64,000 nucleotides of DNA from Penicillium oxalicum. Its lineage: Eukaryota > Ascomycota > Eurotiomycetes > Eurotiales > Aspergillaceae. The DNA lies in NCBI RefSeq assembly GCF_001723175.1, contig NC_064651.1, forward strand, positions 1,674,001 to 1,738,000, in the 5' to 3' direction. Shown in pieces: positions 11,986 to 21,960 of this stretch; the first letter of the stretch is position 1, and each line of letters starts with the position of its first letter. A program made the translations under genes and the position numbers. A model generated the notes under the pieces. That model searched no databases. It was not told the origin of the DNA and saw only the letters and a program-made list of their open reading frames with translations.

Positions 11986-13517
11986 ATGAAGGGCTTCATT
12001 GCGGGAATCCCCATCGCCTTGCTGGCGGTGGCAGCACAGGCTATGGAGCAGGGCGCGGTAAGTTGTCTACCATCTACCGACAGCATCAAAACCCCCAACA
12101 CAGAGACGAGAAAGACAACTGATCATCCCACAAGCAGACCGTATCCGATGCCACTGGCGCGGTTACTCAGCGTGGTTCAAACCCCCAGTATGGCAACACA
12201 GTCATCGGAGGACCTACCGGCAACGACGAGGGACAGGTCTTTGACATGTCCATGATCGCCAACATTCAGACCGACATTGATGAGTACGCCCAAGACGACC
12301 ACTCCATCAACATCAAGGAGACCCAAATTGGCGCTCCTCCCGCCTTCCACCCATCTGGCCCCCACGGTGGCATGCGCAACCCATTTGAAAAGCGTGGAGA
12401 GAAGAAAGTGGGTGGCACCGTCATCGGTGGCCCCAGCAGCGACGATGAGCCTTTTGTCCACGGAGCTACTGTGATCGGTGGTCCCACTGGCAATGATCCC
12501 GGCCAGACGTTCTCTGCCCCTGTCAGTGTCAATGTGGCCACTTCAGTCAAGGAACACTACGTGGACGACCACTCCATTGACGTGGACGAGAAGAACATCT
12601 ACCTTCCTCCCCACTTCCCATCGCACGGTGGCCATGGCCCTGCCTTCGCCCATGGTGGTCCATCCCGTCGTGCCTACTCCCCGGATCGTGATGTCGATGA
12701 CAGCACCGTGATGGGTGGCCCGACCGGTAACGACGAGGGCAGCAGCTTCTTCCACCCGACCTCGGTTGGAGTGGACTCCAACGTTGATGAGAACCACCAG
12801 GATGATCACTCTGTCGACATCGACTCGACAACGGTCCACGCCCCTCAGGAGGACGTTCCTCAAATGCCGTGGATGCCCTACAAGGACAACACGCCTGTCA
12901 GCCACCCCGGTCCTATTCCCGCGGGTCACAGCTCTGACGATGTGTCGGCACAGGAGCCAGAGTACCCATCTTCTGCTGATCCCACCGAGCACACCCCGCA
13001 GGGCGTCGATGCTGCGGAGTGCAGCGCTCAGACACACGAGGTTGTTCACACAGTGACCATGACCGAGTACAAAGAGGTTCAATCCACGGTGACTGTCTAT
13101 GCCACTCCTGTCGAGTCTCACATGATGCAGACTTCCAGCTGGGTGCCCTCGCCTTCCTATATGCCCAATGACTCCGACGTCGAGGACAAGAGCTGGTCTC
13201 CCAGCTCTGCCCCTTCCTCCAGCTATGACTATACCTATGACTACCCCACCCAGACTCCCCAGAGCTCCGTTGCCAGCTACTCCGTGATCCCCGTCCATGT
13301 CCCTCTCGCCTCGTCGCACGGCATGATGGCCGCTGCTACCCCCTCTGGCAGCTACGCCATGCCCAGCGGTGCTGATGGCTTGCGTCACCCTTCAGGGACT
13401 CCCTCCGGCTCTGTCACCCCTTCGGCTTACATGTTCGAAGGTAGCGCTGGCCGTGTCTCTGGCGGCTTTGTCTCTGTCGCCGCTGCCTTTGTTGGTGTCC
13501 TCGCCTTTGTGCTGTAA
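11986..13517 (+). CDS. GPI-anchored surface protein with three 47-aa units and dibasic spacers
   Basis: 483 aa from two exons (11986-12057 and 12138-13517; the first exon ends in phase 0 at GTAAGT). Residues 1-19 are a signal peptide (MKGFIAGIPIALLAVAAQA). The C-terminus is Ser/Gly-rich and ends in a hydrophobic tail (VSVAAAFVGVLAFVL) with no charge after it, the pattern of a GPI-attachment signal. Three gap-free 47-residue units lie at residues 45-91, 135-181 and 214-260. Each opens with TV(I/M)GGPTGND and contains DDHS(I/V) about 33 residues later. A partial unit (TVIGGPSSDDE) starts at 118. Spacers are His/Gly/Pro-rich and contain KR (109-110) and RR (201-202), possible Kex2 sites. Residues 260-440 are Ser/Thr/Pro-rich, suiting an O-glycosylated stalk. 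No enzyme domain is recognised. Inferred role: cell-wall or plasma-membrane surface protein. Confidence 0.8.
12198..12845 (+). repeat. Three dispersed 47-aa (141 bp) coding repeats
   Basis: The units occupy 12198-12338, 12468-12608 and 12705-12845 and align over all 47 residues without gaps. Invariant positions include the opening Thr-Val, Gly-Gly-Pro-Thr-Gly-Asn-Asp, the Asp-Asp-His-Ser block and a final Pro. The dibasic codons at 12390-12395 and 12666-12671 fall between units 1/2 and 2/3. The repeats are diverged at DNA level, so this is an old, protein-level duplication. Confidence 0.85.
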
Positions 13518-14439
13518 AACTTTATCATTCTTTTTCACTCTTCGTCCTTCCCATCTTGAGTTCTGTCTTTTTGGGCCCAGCTGCTGGAGACCATTCATCA
13601 AGATCTAACCTCGCCGCCCTGTCCTCAGCCATAATGTTTCTTTCAATGCGCCAATGTTTTTCATCCGAGTGATGAGATGTTTCCAATGTCCAACGCTGGT
13701 TCTTATAATTGGCGTTATGAGTCTATTCTCCTTCTAAATATCAATCCATACATCATCCCTATCCTATTCCTTCTGCACTTTGTAGGCCTGGCTACATTCT
13801 AAAGTATCCATCCTGTGCCAGTTGTAAATCTTGAGTTGAGGTCATTATTTGCTCATAGTCTCTTTTCCGCGCACAGAGAATATAAGGTCATGTGACATGT
13901 GATTCTCTTCCTGAATCGTTGCGCTTCTCTCTTTGCTACCCGCTTGTGGGCCCCCGATCCACCACTCCCTTCTAGACCCTCAGCATCAATACGATCAACT
14001 CAAGGTTGGGCATGATCGCCTGCGGAGCCGGCATTGCAATCTCATTGATGCTTTGCCGATGATCTTCGATCGTGATGGGATCTGTCATTGCTGGTATGCT
14101 GTTCTCTCATTCGCTGGACCGTTCCGATCCGACATGGGAACCCCGGAGGTTCCTCTGTGAGATCATCTCTCCATCATCGCCTGCACCAAGTGAATTACCG
14201 GTGACATCAACCAGACTCAATCTTGGAATGGCTCCTGCACGTAGTTTGTTGAATCAAGGGGCATCAGAAGTAATATAAGTAGGTATCTTAAAGGACAGCA
14301 CCATCTGAACAACAACAACAATACCAACGAATCACCTTTCAACTTTCTACATTCTTGTCCTTCAAAAACTCTCTCTGGAGCCTTCTCATCCATCCAATTA
14401 TCAACAGCAACAACCCATCCAAACCAAAACACATCCACC
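13518..14439. other. Intergenic region, 3' and 5' flanks only
   Basis: About 0.9 kb with the T-rich 3' flank of the surface-protein gene and the A/C-rich leader of the next gene, which ends in CACCATGG at 14440. No gene seen. Confidence 0.6.
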
Positions 14440-14883
14440 ATGGTCCAAAAAGGTCAAGACTCTCACCAGGGCGGCAGTCTCTCCGACTTCGCCGTCAACG
14501 GCACCACCGTCCCCAACGACGCCGGCAAGATGAACATCCTCCCTTCCGTCCCTCGACCCGACCAGCGCGCCGACAACGCCGCCTTTGAAAACCAGGGCAT
14601 CGCCCGGCCCTCCACGGCTTTTGCCGCCGATAATGCTACCGATTTACCCCGTTCAACTCGCGACGTCGGCCAGACCGGCCAAGTCCTCACTGGAACTGGT
14701 GACTCCCTGCCTGCGACGGTGGAATCCAAGCGCGCTTTCATGGGGAACAATGAGCCCAAGGGCGTGAGTCGGCACCGAGATGAGAAGCATCATGTGCAGA
14801 CTCGTAGTCAGTTCGATACGTATGCGCATGAGGATGCGGATGCTGCGGAGAATATTGGGGAGCACCAGCTTCGGGACCAGTAG
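14440..14883 (+). CDS. Small hydrophilic, disordered hypothetical protein
   Basis: Intronless frame of 147 aa with an excellent start context (ATCCACCATGG). Composition is dominated by Asp, Asn, Gly, Ser, Thr, Arg and His, with almost no hydrophobic runs, so it is probably intrinsically disordered and soluble. No signal peptide, TM helix or named domain is visible. The A/C-rich leader just upstream (14290-14439) is typical of a well-expressed fungal gene. It converges with the CSA gene on the other strand, with 228 bp between the stop codons. It could be a stress- or spore-associated hydrophilin-like protein, but that rests only on composition. Confidence 0.6.
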   Translation: MVQKGQDSHQGGSLSDFAVNGTTVPNDAGKMNILPSVPRPDQRADNAAFENQGIARPSTAFAADNATDLPRSTRDVGQTGQVLTGTGDSLPATVESKRAFMGNNEPKGVSRHRDEKHHVQTRSQFDTYAHEDADAAENIGEHQLRDQ

Positions 14884-15111
14884 ATGCGCCCTGTGAAAAG
14901 TGAATGGGGAGGGAAATCTAAGGGAACCTAATGCCTGGTGTCGAGAGGAACATCGAGCATCGTTTGAACTTTGAATGCATGATGTAATCTTTTTTATAGA
15001 TTTACGAATCAGGTATCCATGATATGATTTGGAAATGAGCATGAAGTTGAATTCAAAGGTTTATTGGTTTTTTTGGGGGGGTCTTAGGAGGCTCATATAA
15101 AGTACAAATGA

Positions 15112-16645
15112 TTAAAATCCCTGGCTCTCTGGTCCAATGTATCCCCTGTAAAGCTCATCTAATACCTCGCGTTTTCTCTTACGCTCAGCAAGCTCGGCTT
15201 CTTCTTCTTCGTCCGGTTCACCGTCGGGTTCTCGGGAGACCCATGTACGTATCGTACCGTCCCCATGAGCAGAGAACAATTCGATGCCTTCGCCGGATCC
15301 TCCATTCCCTCTCCACACGATGTCATTGATACGTGCCCCACTCAGTGCACTTGCTCGTCCACGAGCCGACTGCGATCCAGTCATCAGACCTGGCACACGG
15401 AGACGCTTGATGAAGGTCCCTTCTCTAAGCTCAAACATGAAAATTTCGCCCCGGTCATCCTGCTCGTTAAAGTTCGGCCATAACAGCGTCTCCTGTCCGG
15501 GCCCGGTAAAGCTCTTGGGGATCAGTAGGGGAGCACGCTCCGCCAAGTGCGAGGTCGAGCTATTTCGGACTCGAGGGCCGAAATGGGCCAAGGTATTTGC
15601 CCCCGTTCCGGAATCCCACACCCTGATCCGTGAGTCTTGACCCGCCGTCACGATGTGGCTGCCGTTAGAAGTCCAGCGAACACCAGTAACGGGACCGTTG
15701 TGTGCACGGGCATGTCGTGAAAATGCAGGTCGACTCTCGTACGAAGCAGGGACTGAACTGGACCCCGGAACTACGAGACCGACGGGATCGTCCATGTCTA
15801 GAGTGGCTATGGCGGAGTTGTGACCACCACGTCGGACATCGAAGATAATGACTCGATTGTCGGCAGAGCCGGAGGCAAGGAGGTAGGGTCGATGAGGAGC
15901 CCAGGCCACAGAGAGGACGGCAGCGTTATGGCCTGGTAATCCATGCGTGGCTAATCCAGACCGGAGGTCGACTAGTCGAACTGCATGCTCCGCGGTAGCG
16001 ACGGCCACCAGCAGGGTTGACCCTGGCTGGGACGAGAAGGAGTGCGCATATGGTGTGCAGTCAAGGTTGAATGTGTGTACCGGAGTGATCCCAGGTGGCT
16101 CGAGTGCAGACAATTTCAGCGTGCAGTCATGAGATGTCGAGAAGATAGTAGATGGGACCGGGTCGAATGGATAGATGGAGAGCGAGGTGATTGCATGCGT
16201 ATGTGCATCTTTATGTGATGACTTGCTAACTGTCGCGCAAGCACGGTGAATATGTTGGAGGTCGGAGCCTCGGCTTTCAAGATCCCAGAGGTGAATGGAT
16301 GGATCTGCGCCACCAGATATCATGCTACAGCTCGGTCAGACGCGCAGCGTCAATGGCAATTGGACAATAGGGCGAGACGTACTAACGACCCTCAAACTGG
16401 TCAATTGCCAGACAGTTCACTCCAGACGAATGCCCCACAACTCTTTCTGGCGATGTGCCATCTTCTCCATCTTCTTCGAGAGGTGTGGCATCATCGCGGC
16501 TTTTGTACTCGGATGCGGCTCTGCGGTTGGAGAATCGGATTCCCGGCGCAGGCTCGAGGTGGTGCACCAGCCGAGTCGTATGTGCAGTGTGAAACGCTTT
16601 TGGCGGTACAGACCCGAGGGCTCTGTTGAGAAGATAGGAATTCAT
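15112..16645 (-). CDS. CSA: Cockayne syndrome A (ERCC8)-type WD40 protein
   Basis: 491 aa in two exons, 16383-16645 and 15112-16324, split by a 58 bp intron at GTACGT...TAG. The join creates the phrase FEGRYMISGGADPSIHLWDLE, which closely matches the first WD40 blade of human CSA/ERCC8 (VEGRYMLSGGSDG...LYDLE). The N-terminus has NRALGSVPPKAF and a Thr-Arg-Leu segment like the family's leading helix. Further WD blades are visible: LASGSADNRVIIFDVR, TGVRWTSNGSHIVTAGQDSRIRVWD, and a last one with HGDGTIRTWVS. An acidic/basic tail (EPDEEEEAELAERKRKREV) follows. Known: CSA is the substrate receptor of a CUL4-DDB1 ubiquitin ligase acting in transcription-coupled nucleotide excision repair (fission yeast Ckn1). 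Inferred: the same nuclear role here. The gene diverges from the Rrn10-like gene across 241 bp. Confidence 0.9.
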
Positions 16646-16886
16646 TCATACATCCAGTTTGGTGAGCCGGGACCGAATCCAGCACAAGAACGAGATGACA
16701 ATGTCTGCACGAGCTGCCAAAAGAGTGCCCATGTGAACCTGGGACGCATGACCTCATCGGGACAACGTTCTGCCGGCGCAATCGATTTTGGCTGGGGTCG
16801 CGCGAACGCCGCAATCTTTCTCAAGGCCTTGAGCGCTCGCCCCCCCCACCCAAAAACAAGGCCGAAGCTGCTGGCAGCGATTGAGA
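16646..16886. promoter_or_regulatory. 241 bp shared divergent promoter
   Basis: This gap separates the ATG codons of the CSA-like gene (16645, minus) and the Rrn10-like gene (16887, plus). Both leaders and any core elements must fit here. No TATA box is obvious on either strand, which would be usual for housekeeping genes. It contains an eight-base C run near 16841. Confidence 0.6.
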
Positions 16887-17685
16887 ATGTCTTATGGCGA
16901 CTCGCTCAATGGGAGCCGAAATGACCTTTCTGTGCCGACTGAAGACGAGACCGATGCAGTCGAGAGCGAATATTCCTACAAGCAGATACGACGAACCACC
17001 AATGTTTACGACGCTGTTGCTGGTAAGATTCCGAGCGCGCCCGAATTTGCCAAGACGAAATTATTGTCTAAAACTGAATCTAGGCAGAGTGAACCGGAAG
17101 GGACATCATCCCAATGAAGCCTTTGCTTCTCGGTATCGCGACACCGCATCCTCAGGAGCTCGATCTCTCCGGCCCGAGGAGGTTTTGTTCCGTGCGCAAA
17201 ATAACTTGATCGACTTTGACGAGAAAGAATATTTCGCGCATGAGCGTTTGCAAACCCAAAATGTGCTGCCGAGCTCCGACGTTCTTGAAGCGCTCCACGC
17301 CTACGCCGCTGACTTTTACGAATTTGCGACAGAGGACCATGGCCTCCACGACCACCACAGCATGGACGAGACAGCCTTGATCGCATTCGGTATACTCGTG
17401 GAGGAAATGGCAAAGGAAGCACTGGGAGAGACAGGAGACCTTGTTCTCATCGAGGGTGAAGAAGTCAGCGATACTTTCGATGGGCCGGCCCCACAAAGGA
17501 ACGCCGCATCTTCATCCCGATCGCGAGATTCGAGTCAACGGAGAAAAAGGCCGCACCCTATGCCCGCGGCCGTGCAAGGCCCTCAAGAACCCCCCAAGGA
17601 CGTTGAGCCCAAGAAGAAGAAGCGGCGAAAACTGAGAAGCAGATCAGCGCTTACGGACGCCGACACCGAGTTTGATGAACGGTGA
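16887..17685 (+). CDS. rrn10: Rrn10-like subunit of the RNA polymerase I upstream activating factor
   Basis: 245 aa in two exons (16887-17022 and 17084-17685); GTAAGA...CTAG splicing fuses DAVAG to RVNRKGHHP. The ATG at 16887 begins MSYGDSLNGSRND. The central part (about residues 105-160) has a pattern of LEALHAYAADFY, a short variable loop, then MDETALIAFGILVEEMAKEAL. This matches the conserved core of yeast Rrn10 (VVHYYATQL...FDETSLITLGLLIEKWVKDYL, from memory). The C-terminus is a basic tail with a likely nuclear signal (EPKKKKRRKLRSRS). Known: Rrn10 belongs to UAF, which recruits RNA polymerase I to the rDNA promoter. It is longer than yeast Rrn10 (145 aa) because of polar extensions at both ends. 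The assignment rests on one motif block and should be confirmed by a profile search. Confidence 0.7.
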
Positions 17686-18846
17686 GGAGTCGTCTAGCAT
17701 CGTTACATTCAGTTCCATCTTTGCTATGAACAATCATGTTCAGGCCCAAGCAAGAGACTCGCTTGCGTCAGTCTACAGGTGCTTCCAAACACAATTTCCC
17801 AGACGCTGTGCTGTTTCAACCAGTTTGGTTTGGCATCCTGCAAGTCTCTACAACTTCCGCTACGCGGAAGTTGTCATTTGAAACTTTAAAAAGACCCCCG
17901 GAGTCTCTGAGTGACCCTCAGGTCTGGCGAGCATTTCCTCGAGAGACATTGAACGTGGCTTGCTGCAAGGCCATGAGCACGCCTGTGCGGCCCGAGAAGC
18001 CGACGAAGCCAGGATCTAGCAGGGTCACGCGCTTGAGATTGTGTTACGACTGTGCTAGACCCGGCGCGCGGCCTTGGTGCATTTGAGACGCTGCATCCAA
18101 CGGAATCAAGAAAGTGGTGTATCGTCCGAAGCACGCGTGCATCACGACACTCGCTGTCAGCGTGAGCCCACCACCTATTCCTACGAGGCGAGATCTTGAC
18201 CAAGATCTCAAACACTTCTCAACTACGATTTTGAAAGAAAAAAAAAGCAAAAGAGGTTCAATTCTCAACCCCATCCGTAGATTAGTAAAAGCATTGGTAT
18301 TCGTAGTGATCTTACCTAGTGTTATGGTAGGGCGTATCTGAGTCTAGAGATTGTGAGGATAGCAAGCAAAGTATGCCAATGATGAGGTGCAGGATATGTA
18401 GAAGCCGGAGCGACAGTAGCAACAATTTTCATGCCATATGCTTGCACATCGACCATCTGCTTACGACAATTATAGCAACTGTCCTCAGTCACTCCTGCAG
18501 GTGCTGCGTGATAGATACGACTAGGTAGCTTGCTAAAGGGCAAGAGTGCGTTAGTGGGTGCAGCAAAGTACCAACGCACGAGTCGTGTGCCGTCCCCTAA
18601 TCGGCAGGTGACCTTTGGTTAGTCTTCGACTTGGCTTTCCCTACCAAGCTTCAACCTCATTGCTTAGCCTGTCACATCCTGCCTCATTGAGCCAGGTTCC
18701 CCATCCCCATCCACCTTTGCTTGAACTCAGGAAAGAATAGAATTCAGCCCCCCTCCCCCCCCCCCCCCCCCCCCGATTAGAAAGAAGTCCAGCAGTCACT
18801 CGAGGGGACAACTGCACATAGTGTGCGGGTCCCGTCTCCACCGACG
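17686..18846. other. Intergenic region with a hairpin and a poly(C) tract
   Basis: About 1.16 kb without a supported gene. Two features stand out: a perfect 11-bp inverted repeat with a 3-nt loop at 17850-17874, in the likely 3' flank of the Rrn10-like gene, and a C6-T-C20 tract at 18748-18774, starting about 100 bp before the mnd1 ATG. Confidence 0.6.
17850..17874 (+). repeat. Perfect 11-bp inverted repeat (hairpin)
   Basis: ACAACTTCCGC, loop TAC, then its exact reverse complement GCGGAAGTTGT. It lies 165-189 bp after the stop codon of the Rrn10-like gene, so it could form a stem in that gene's 3' UTR or just beyond. It might equally be a chance palindrome or a protein-binding dyad. Confidence 0.6.
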
Positions 18847-19616
18847 ATGGTAGGTTTTCCGAATATTGCGACATTCGAGGCGACCATTGAGGTTCTCTAT
18901 TGGTGTTGTTTGAACGTCCGTGAACGCCCTACTGACGCGTCCGTGGATCCAATCAGCCGCCCAAGCTTTCCAGGAGTGAGAAGCTGGATCTCATCTTGAC
19001 TCATCTCCAATCTACCCGAACCTGTCACACGCTCAAGGATCTGGAAAAGTCGCTCCCCGCAGTGGCCTCCATCAACAGTATCCAGGTCAAAGAATTCATC
19101 CAGGCACTCACTGACGAGAACCAAATCCGGGTGGAAAAGATTGGCAGTGGAAATTGGTATTGGTGTTTCGGCAGCGACGAGCGCCAGGATCGCCAACGCC
19201 AGTTGACTCGGGTGGAGGCGGATGTAGACAAGGCACGGAAAGGCTGCGCGGACGCAGAGGCGGACCTGGCTGCTGAACTGGCGCGTCGCCAACAGGAAGG
19301 CGATGACAGCTCGTGTGATGCAGAGCGAGAAATCCTGCAAGTCCAAAAGATCCACCTCCACGAGGACATTCGCCGGCTGGGCAAGATCGACACGTCCCCT
19401 GTTGATGCGGTGGGCAGTAAGAGCGTGTCGCAGCTGCAGACGGAGTTGGCGGGATTCCACCAACAGGCGCTGCAGTGGACCGACAACATCTACATTCTGG
19501 AGGAGTATCTATGCAAGCTGGCTGGAGGCGATCGAGAGATGGTGGACGAGCTTCTCCGGCAGTGTTATGAAGACGAATACGTCGAGGGCGAAGGGCTGCG
19601 AGAATTATTCTTGTAG
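18847..19616 (+). CDS. mnd1: Mnd1, meiotic recombination protein
   Basis: 220 aa. The model uses a first exon that is only the ATG (18847-18849), followed directly by GTAGGT. A CTGAC branch-like site and CAG at 18954-18956 precede exon 2 (18957-19616). The junction gives MPPKLSRSEKLDLILTHLQ, which fits the MPPK...EK start of Mnd1 proteins. A winged-helix part follows (HTLKDLEKSLPAVASINS, then IRVEKIGSGNWYW), the most diagnostic Mnd1 segment, and then a coiled coil (about residues 80-150). Known: Mnd1 pairs with Hop2 and stimulates Dmc1/Rad51 strand invasion in meiosis. Its presence argues for a retained sexual potential. The rest of the frame is clean. The short first exon is an inference from splice signals and family alignment. 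Confidence 0.88.
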
Positions 19617-21960
19617 GGATGGTCCGCGCCCACTTTCAATGTTTTATTCCAACTTCTGGATACGACTCTTCTCCTCCCGGAAAAAGTCCGGAACTGACAG
19701 CTGGTGCTCACCCAGACAATACAGCGCTCGAGCAGCAGCAACCAGTGACTCTGTATGGATTGGAGTGGAGACTGCAAGGATGGGGGTTGCATTGGGCAGT
19801 GCCTAGGATGTTTGGCGTAGGAGAGACAAGCTGGTGTACCGGGGTGATTTGGGGAGCGAGGAGCGGATACGAGGATCCGAAGCGCGCTCCCTAGTAGGAC
19901 TACGAGTATGTACGATTGACTTTTATGCCGTGTGTGCCGATGTAGGAGCGTGAAGGGGTCATCCATGATAACCCAAGAGAGAACGGATGGACGGGCAGGA
20001 TGAGCCAAAAAGCTTAGCCTCGAATTCGTTGATCCAGGATGAAACCATAAATCAAGGCAAAGTTTAACGCTATCATCTCCAGGAGTATGGATCATGATGG
20101 ATCCGTGCAATCTCTCAGACGAATTGAACGGCGCTTTGGACTCCCATCCTGGGTTCCAGCAGAGACCGGTGGAGAGCGGATACCAGTCACATCCATCACT
20201 GCGAGTTCTACCGCTCCATCCATCATCCTCGGTCCAACAGGCAGCGCCATAAACTACTCCATCGCACCAATCTGCCCACGAAGCATCACGGTTCATCGGG
20301 GCTCGTCTCTCCACCCCCCTTTGGCTGGCTCGTGTGAGCCCCCTACACAAAGCTTGACTAAGAGCTATACTTTGCTGTGAAAAGAGGGTCTAGTTGCTCC
20401 TTTAGGATGGGTCGGCCGAAGCTGAACTGGAATCTGAACGATGAGTGGGTGCGATTTTCTGTTGGTGATGGAGTTGAGGACGGAGGTGAGATGGACTTTC
20501 CAACGGTTCCCATCCCGCGCCTGGAGGGGGGCACTTTCGGGGGGCCAATGTGTCCAGACGTTCTATCAGATGGTGTGCGATGGTCAACCTGACCAGTCTA
20601 CCACTGAATGGGAGTAGCCAGTAATTCACGAGGCTGCTGCACCACGCATGACGAGTCTTCTCTTGTCGGTGCCATGGAGTAGGGACTCGTTCAACTGCGA
20701 CCATCGCCCGATAAGTAAGTTGTAAATTAGTTCAAGGAGTGCAATGCACAATCTGAGATCGCTCACACTTCCATGAACCAGTAGCCAACTAGCCAACTAG
20801 CCTAGTCGTTCACTCGCCCACGCGTCTACTAGCGTCGACTCGGGACCTGTAAGTCAGAGAAGATCAAGTGAAGCCCATGCGGCGCTCGGGTCTGTAATTC
20901 ATCCCCGACCGATCAGACTTGATCTCCCTTCTGTGGTGAAACTCATGAAGTATCGCTCAAATCCTCTCCTTCCACTCCTTCTCTTCTTCTTCTTCTTCCT
21001 CTTCTTCTTCTCTTTCCTCTTCCATCCTTCTACCATCTACCTCCTCCTTTTGAACCTTCCATCTGTGCAGTCAACCCACCCGTCGTTCTGTTGCCTTCTC
21101 ATCTCCTCTCCTTTTCCACCTTATCATCGGTGGCTTATCTCCCCCATTCTGCGAGATCCGACCTCATCTGCCCCCTCTTCCCCCTTCTCTCCCTGCCTAA
21201 GCTTCTCCCAGTCTGGGCCTAACGCCACGCTTTCCAGACCCACATTCTCGTCTCCTGTCGCGGCTCGACCTCATCCTGCCCTCGTGAGGGACTCCCGATC
21301 ATCTCGCCATCAACTGCTCTGCCCCCTCCTTCCCCCCTCCCCTCCACTCAACTTGCATTCTCCGGAAGACTTCCCCACTACTTGCCAACGCGATACCTTT
21401 TCAAGGCCTATCCGCCTCCAGCCACAGCTACTCATCGAGCTCGCCTATAGACCCGCGCGTCTCTTGTGTCGCGGACCTTCTCTTCGATCGTGCTCCGGCT
21501 CTTCAACCTTTTCCTCCCGTGGAACAATGGAATTCGCGGGTATCTGGTCATAATCACCATTCCATTCTTGGGACTGGAGAATCTCCTCACGCACGGAGAG
21601 ATAGACATATACTGCATAAGGAGAGGAACTGGATCGCGTTCCCGTGTACCCGTCACTGCCGCAAGGCGACCGTCGCTTCACTTGGACGTGCTCCTCGGTT
21701 TGGAGGGATTCGCACCTAGATTCAGCCTCCCCAATCGTGCGTGCGCGAGTCATTACTGGGCTCAGGTTGTATCGGGAGGTTCTATCGGGAGGAACGTTGG
21801 ATCGTTGCGCCGCCTACATTCTGCCCGAGGGCTATTTGCTTGGTAGATCCCTCGCCGCATGACGGCGCACTCGATCTCGGCCCTCTCGGTCTCTCCGCCC
21901 CCCTCTCCTCTCAGTTGCTCGTGACCTTGTATGGATGAAGTCGGATAGCGGACGTGTGTC
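19617..21960. other. Intergenic region with a long pyrimidine-rich leader before palF
   Basis: About 2.3 kb. No supported gene. From about 20960 to 21400 the plus strand is overwhelmingly C/T, followed by mixed sequence with several small upstream ATGs before the palF start at 21961. This looks like promoter plus a long 5' UTR of palF. The frame at 20933-21553 (poly-Phe/Leu) is a by-product of the CTT-rich DNA. Confidence 0.6.

Noticed and set aside
12390..12671. RiPP (ustiloxin/dikaritin-type) precursor interpretation of the repeat protein
   Set aside because: Units are 47 residues rather than short core peptides, a GPI signal is present, and no UstYa-like, tyrosinase or other RiPP tailoring gene lies nearby.
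12543..13388. 281-residue open frame on the minus strand opposite the GPI-anchored protein
   Set aside because: It is a shadow of the repeat-rich coding strand (Arg/Gly/His/Val-rich, no domain); the plus strand has signal peptide, splice site and GPI signal.
18976..18996. mnd1 starting within the exon at a non-ATG codon, or at acceptor CAG 18971-18973
   Set aside because: That acceptor leaves the frame out of phase with the ATG; the acceptor at 18954-18956 gives an in-frame MPPK start that fits the family.
20933..21553. 206-residue plus-strand frame starting with poly-Phe/Leu
   Set aside because: Produced by CTT/TTC-rich pyrimidine DNA; no conserved domain and it fits a promoter/leader.
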